Source: Strigops habroptila (lineage: Eukaryota; Chordata; Aves; Psittaciformes; Psittacidae). From it: 64,000 nt of DNA. Below the pieces are notes generated by a model. The model ran no database searches and was not told where the DNA came from. It saw only the letters and a program-made list of their open reading frames with translations. Both the position numbers and the translations under genes were made by a program. The stretch lies in assembly GCF_004027225.2 (NCBI RefSeq), contig NC_044291.2, positions 11,206,707 through 11,270,706 on the forward strand. Reading direction: 5' to 3'. The stretch's first letter is position 1, and each line of letters opens with the position of its first letter. Positions 59,311 to 64,000 of this stretch are shown piece after piece.

Positions 59311-62300
59311 AATAAGTTCCATAATCCTGCAAGGTGTGGGAAGAAACTTGTAATTCTAGAAGCCTGTTGATCATTTCTGGCTAAAATTGGTCAACATCCC
59401 CTTAATGTGGCTGTGAGAAGTTCAGAAAGCAGGATGGAGGCAAGGCCTTGTAATGCTGAGGCTTTGGGATGCTCTACAAGTATATCACGGGTTTTGGAGA
59501 TGCATGGTCATCCCATGGCTGCACGTCAAGAGCATGTGTGACAGTTCAGGTTGAGTTCACAGAGGTGGAATTCAAGTTGGTTTTGGAGCTTATTATTTTT
59601 AGCACTTCATCTGAAGGAAGCTGCACAGAGTGCTTGATACAAACAGATCTGCCATCAGTGGGGGCATCTGGGTGGCTTGGAGGAGTCTCCTCAAATGAAA
59701 TGTTACTAAAAGCACAGTTTATTAGTAATGGGATGAGAACATTGGCCGAAGAGGCAAAGCCATTGTGTCAGGTTCTGCAGATTTGCTGGTGCTGCTCAGT
59801 GTGCAGCAGAGGGGAGGCTGGTTAACGTGTGATTTGCCATCCCTTGGCTGAGGTTGACCTTCAGCTGGAAACTGAGAACCTGTTAGTCAGTAACCTAAGA
59901 GAGCAGGGCTGCAGGAGGAGCAAGGATTTAGCTTCATTGCCCTGACCCGTGTCCTGTCTTTGTGCAAATGATGAGTGCAGCTGTATTGTGTGATAGCTGC
60001 TGGGGACAGAAGGCACCTTTGAATGTCGTTCCATGGTCAGTAGCTAATCAGGCATTTTGGCATAAGCTGCAGAATTTAGATGAAGGAAAACTCCGCTTTG
60101 GTAGTATCTTGTGGCAAGGATAGCTGTGTAGCTGTGCCTTCAAGAGATTCCAGGGGGTTTTCTTGTGGTTTTGTGATTTCATTTTTTCCCCCTTCTTGTG
60201 TAACTTCTCTTTGCTCAAAACTTTAAATCCTCTTCTAGAAATACTACCACAAAAATCCTTTTATCTTGTCTACAGCATTTAACACATAAACACATCTCTT
60301 AGATACACTCTAAGAAAACAGCAGAAATTGAAAACTTCTCTGGGAAGAAATCATAGCTTCTGGTGAACTTAATGAGTCTTGGTCTTTACCAGATACAGGG
60401 ATTTGAAGACTGGAAATGATTATTAGAATGATAGCTTCTTCTTGTGTAACATGGTCTACCACTGTTTGCATTTTAACTTCCTTTAAAAGGTATCTAGTCT
60501 TTGTGTACTTCCTTTACTGTTTTTAGGACTATTTTTGAAAGGCAGAATCTTGCAGAACCCCAGCATCCCTGTGGAAGTGTTTCCTGTGATCTCTGTCCAG
60601 CCATGTGTCTATTGCGGATTTCTGGTATCATTTTAGAGTCCTTATTGAACTAATTTCTTTCGAGCTTTTCCCCAGACCTCTGTGTTTTGGCAGCAGCAGT
60701 TTGGTCTTTATCCCTGTCCTCCCATATGCTGGCAGCCACGCCCAGCTTGGTGTGTTTTGCAAAGTTAATAATCATCCCTTGGTTTCCAAGTAGCTGTGAG
60801 TGACGGGCAATGTCAGCAATCCCCATTGACGCTGTTTCCTTGCCAGCTTGTGGCATTGTTACTGTCTGCTCCTCTTTCTTCCCTGTTCCAGTGCTTGTCC
60901 ATAGCCCTATTTGCAGTTTTCCATTATTGTCGTTGGAAGGAAAGCTCCTGAGGTTGCAGGATTCTTTACTGAGCAGTGGCAAATGAGGGTTTTTCTGGGG
61001 CTCTCAGCTTGGCCTGATTTGTGGAGGTTTTAACGCAAGAGGCAAAAACACATCCGGGTATGGAAAACATCCGCGTGTCAGAACTGGAGGAAATGCTGCT
61101 GAAGGAATTTTCTCATGTAATTCAGTCTGCAATTTCCATCAAGGAAATATCCACCTAGATAAAGTTGTGTAAAATTACAAGTGGTTTCAAATCAGAAGCG
61201 TGTTACAGTGCTATGGTTGGAGTTTGTAGTGATTTATGGCTTTCTAGGATTGAAAATAACTTGGAATCAACTAGTTGTGTGCCTGGATTACATTCACAGT
61301 TTTCATTAATAGCTGTTTGCTTTGTGTGTGGTGTGTTGTTTGGGGTACTTTTATGTCTCTTTTGGGTCCTATTTTAAATGATACCCTTCTCTGGGTGTTC
61401 CGGGCCAGGAGAACTGCAGTGCTTATGGGCTACTCTCATGTGTTCAGTGCTGCTCTGAAACCTGCCTCTCTTTCCATTGTCTGGAGTGAGAGCAGACACT
61501 GTGTTTTTGGCTCACGTGAGGTAAGAAACTCCAGCCTGGCTGAGGGCTGACTGCAGACACGTGCTGCAGCTCTGTGCCCTGCAGAGCCAGTCCCACTAGG
61601 ATCTGTATAATCAGCAGAGAGAGGCTTCTAGAGCATGAGTCAGATGATCGTAAAATGAATAATATCCTAGAAGTGTGTGTCTTGACAGCAGGAATGGCTG
61701 TAGGAGAGACAACTGTCTTAACAGAGGTGACACACAACCTGCAGCTAGTATCATGGAAATAGGAGAGAACTAGAGGAGGAAGCAAGGTAACATTCCCTGC
61801 CAAAATAGGAGCCTGGCTAAACCCAAATAAATCTATTGAGATGTTGCTCTTGAAAGCAATTCCACATTGAATACTCAGGAGGAAAATTCTTGAGAGTGTT
61901 TTAGCCTTTTCCTGTTTGTTTTTGTATTGGTTTCCATTTCCTACATCTTGTTACAGCACTTGTCAATGGGCTGCTGAGGTTTATGGACAAGCCAAACTCT
62001 GTCTGCCGTATGTCTGAAGAGATTTGCCAGAACCCCTCAGCAGAATGGTGTGCAAAGCGAAATATGCTCATTTTTCTTCTGCCATCTCCCATCTGTGCTC
62101 ACATGAAACTCCAAAAGGATTGGTATGTAATCCTGTACAGCAGGAACTAGGCAGGATCCCTGGCGGCTCTGCTGCCCTGAAGAAGGGGTGGAAGACTGTG
62201 GAGTACAACAGGAGCCTGGAGATCTGGTTACTGCTGTCTGTTTGAGCTGACCGTGCATTATCTTTCAGCCAAAATTTAGTGAAACTCTTCAGTAATTACA

Positions 62301-62733
62301 TAAAGTGGATCTGTTTAAATGAGCTCAGTGTGGTTTTTGAGCTGAAGGACGCATCCTTCCCTGGTCACCAGTGAATGTGTCTGTGTGCCTTTCGCGAACT
62401 GAATGTACCCGTATGACAAGCATGATGGGTGAAGTTCTCTGGGTTAGAGAAGCTCAGATCTGAAGGGTGTTTTCTGGAGGGTTTTGGACCCATCCTTGCC
62501 AAAGGTAGCTGAGCAAGGAGGTGTACACTGGTGCTCATAAAGCTTAATTTATACTTACTGGTCCTCTTCTTGCCAGAAAGAAGCTGGCAGGTATCCGAGT
62601 GCCACCGAACCATCTGTAGAGGGAAACAATGTAATTCCTGTGGAAGATGATATTCTATTTCCTATTAGCCCATCCTGATTGTTCACATTACCAGGAAATG
62701 TTTGTGTCATTCATAAAATGAAGTCTTGGATTC
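59311..62733. other. Non-coding stretch, presumed intron
   Basis: Unique sequence of ordinary composition. The open frames here, including one of 110 residues on the - strand at 60650-60982, show no domain and no conserved motif. Confidence 0.4.
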
Positions 62734-63027
62734 ACAGAATCCCAGAGTGGTTTGTGTTGGAAGGGACATTAAAGCTGATCCAGTTCCAACGCCCTGCCAT
62801 GGGCAGAGACACCTTCCACTAGAGCAGGTTGCTCCAAGCCCCTGTGTCCAACCTGGCCTTGAACACTGCCAGGGATGGGGCAGCCACAGCTTCTCTGGGA
62901 AAAGTCTGTGCCAGCGCCTCAGCACCCTCACAGGGAAGAGCTTCTGCCTCAGAGCTCATCTCAATCTCCCCTCTGGCAGGTTAAAGCCATTCCCCCTTGT
63001 CCTGTCCCTACAGGCCCTTGTCAAAAA
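62734..63027 (-). mobile_element. CR1 LINE, truncated at both the usual 5' side and early
   Basis: It runs from TCACAGAATCCCAGAGTGG to CTACAGGCCCTTGTC. It carries GGGAAAAGTCTGTGCC (62897-62912), the variant shared with two other copies. Confidence 0.9.
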
Positions 63028-64000
63028 TATGGAGAATTCATAAATATTTTAAAATGTAAAGGAATACAAAGAATAGAAAAGTGAGAGTAGTTGAGAATTC
63101 CTATTTCCTTGGTCTCTGAATGATAAGAAAACTGCTGCATGTCTTCCTAGGACTTCCCCCGTGTGTTCTGCCTTCTGGAGATGCATCCAGCTATAACAGT
63201 GAAGCAACACCAAATCTCCTAAATCATTCCTTCCCTTAATTTAACTATTGTGATACAGAGTAAATGCAGGATACAAATAAGGTGCCTTTTTCAAACAGCC
63301 ACTTCTGTTGAACAAAGAAAAAGGAAAGGAAAAGAGGATGTTTCATTGAACTCTTACTTTTTGACGCAGAGTATCATCTAGATTTGAGCCTGACCTAATA
63401 GTGCCCCTGAGCTTGTGCTTAATATCAAGTATTTCTTAACTTCAAACTTGAAAAGTAAATTTTGCAGATTAACATGAACTGCTTTGCTGGGACTTTAAGA
63501 AGCCTCTTAGAAACAGCGGGGCATGGGAATTGTATAAAGGGTTTGTTTGACTTTCCTTTGCTGCTCCGTGACAGTTACACAGGCAATACTTAGATGCTAC
63601 TGGGTCAGTTTGATACAGTCCGGTCTTCCCAGTCTGCTAAAATGGAGACCAGAATCCTCTTTTCCTAACTCTATGTTGCTGAAGATGAAGTACATCCTTG
63701 GAGTGAGGCCCGTCTGTAATCTCTTATTCTCACAGGCTTGGGAAGGTTCCTGCTGGCGCTCAGTACCGCTGGGTGCAGGACGCGGATGTAACACAGCTTT
63801 GCCGCCCTTATCAGAAGCTAACCTGCTTATTGCCTGGGCTGCCCCACAGCGGCGTCCCTGGAGAGCCCTCCACTAAGTAGCTGTGGGAGGTTAAAAGGAT
63901 ATGGTTCCCTGAAGTCCTTTCCAGGCACATGCTCTCATTGTTCTTGTAATTAGAAAGGATTTAAATGACAATCCATGCTGGTAGCACACTCGCAGCTCTC
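63028..64000. other. Non-coding stretch to window end
   Basis: Unique sequence; I see no gene, repeat or RNA in it. Confidence 0.4.

Noticed and set aside
60650-60982. 110-codon open frame on the - strand
   Set aside because: No motif or family resemblance that I recognise; isolated in presumed intron.
884-63043. A recurrent peptide beginning [17 protein letters not shown] in many places
   Set aside because: This is the antisense translation of the CR1 3' end, repeated at each CR1 copy, not a gene family.
1-64000. CRISPR arrays, tRNA or rRNA genes, bacterial-type operons, endogenous retroviruses
   Set aside because: No evenly spaced direct repeats, cloverleaf genes, rRNA sequence, long terminal repeats or gag/pol/env-like frames were seen.

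Overview
The window is nuclear DNA from a bird. Its genes have vertebrate exon-intron structure with GT-AG splice sites. The dominant repeat is the CR1 LINE, seen as many 5'-truncated copies with the typical ATTCTATG-type 3' ends. The gene order (ENTPD8, NOXA1, then a divergent promoter where mammals have EXD3) matches human 9q34.3, which in birds lies on a small chromosome (chicken chromosome 17). The species cannot be read from the sequence.

Region 1 (1-22,140) is a cluster of three ENTPD8-type ecto-nucleotidase genes in alternating orientation. Copy A (+ strand) enters from the left edge with exons 5-9. Copy B (- strand, 11,134 to 5,306) and copy C (+ strand, 14,810 to 21,575) are both complete, have nine exons each and stand head to head. 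Copy C is the clear ENTPD8 orthologue (493 aa). B and C are old paralogues in most exons but almost identical over exons 3-4 with the whole intron between them, and again over exon 6, which points to gene conversion between inverted copies. The site where copy B should have its exon 5 splice acceptor no longer carries AG.

Region 2 (22,140-37,770) is NOXA1 on the - strand, convergent with ENTPD8 copy C. I could assemble 15 coding exons in frame, giving 510 aa. The protein keeps the full p67phox plan: TPR domain, activation domain, a central SH3, PB1 and a C-terminal SH3. Mammalian NOXA1 lacks the central SH3.

Region 3 (37,500-38,620) is a CpG-rich divergent promoter. Its right side has a likely non-coding first exon ending in a GTGAGT donor at 38,271. 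By synteny this should be EXD3.

Region 4 (38,271-64,000) is about 25.7 kb in which I recognise no coding exon. It holds CR1 copies, including a young one inserted in a decayed one, and unique AT-richer sequence. It is best read as the long 5' intron(s) of the gene starting at about 38.2 kb.

In function, the ENTPD8 proteins hydrolyse extracellular ATP and ADP at the cell surface, and NOXA1 activates superoxide-producing NADPH oxidase. The two are neighbours by conserved synteny and nothing in the sequence shows that they act together. I see no RNA gene, CRISPR array or intact virus-like element.
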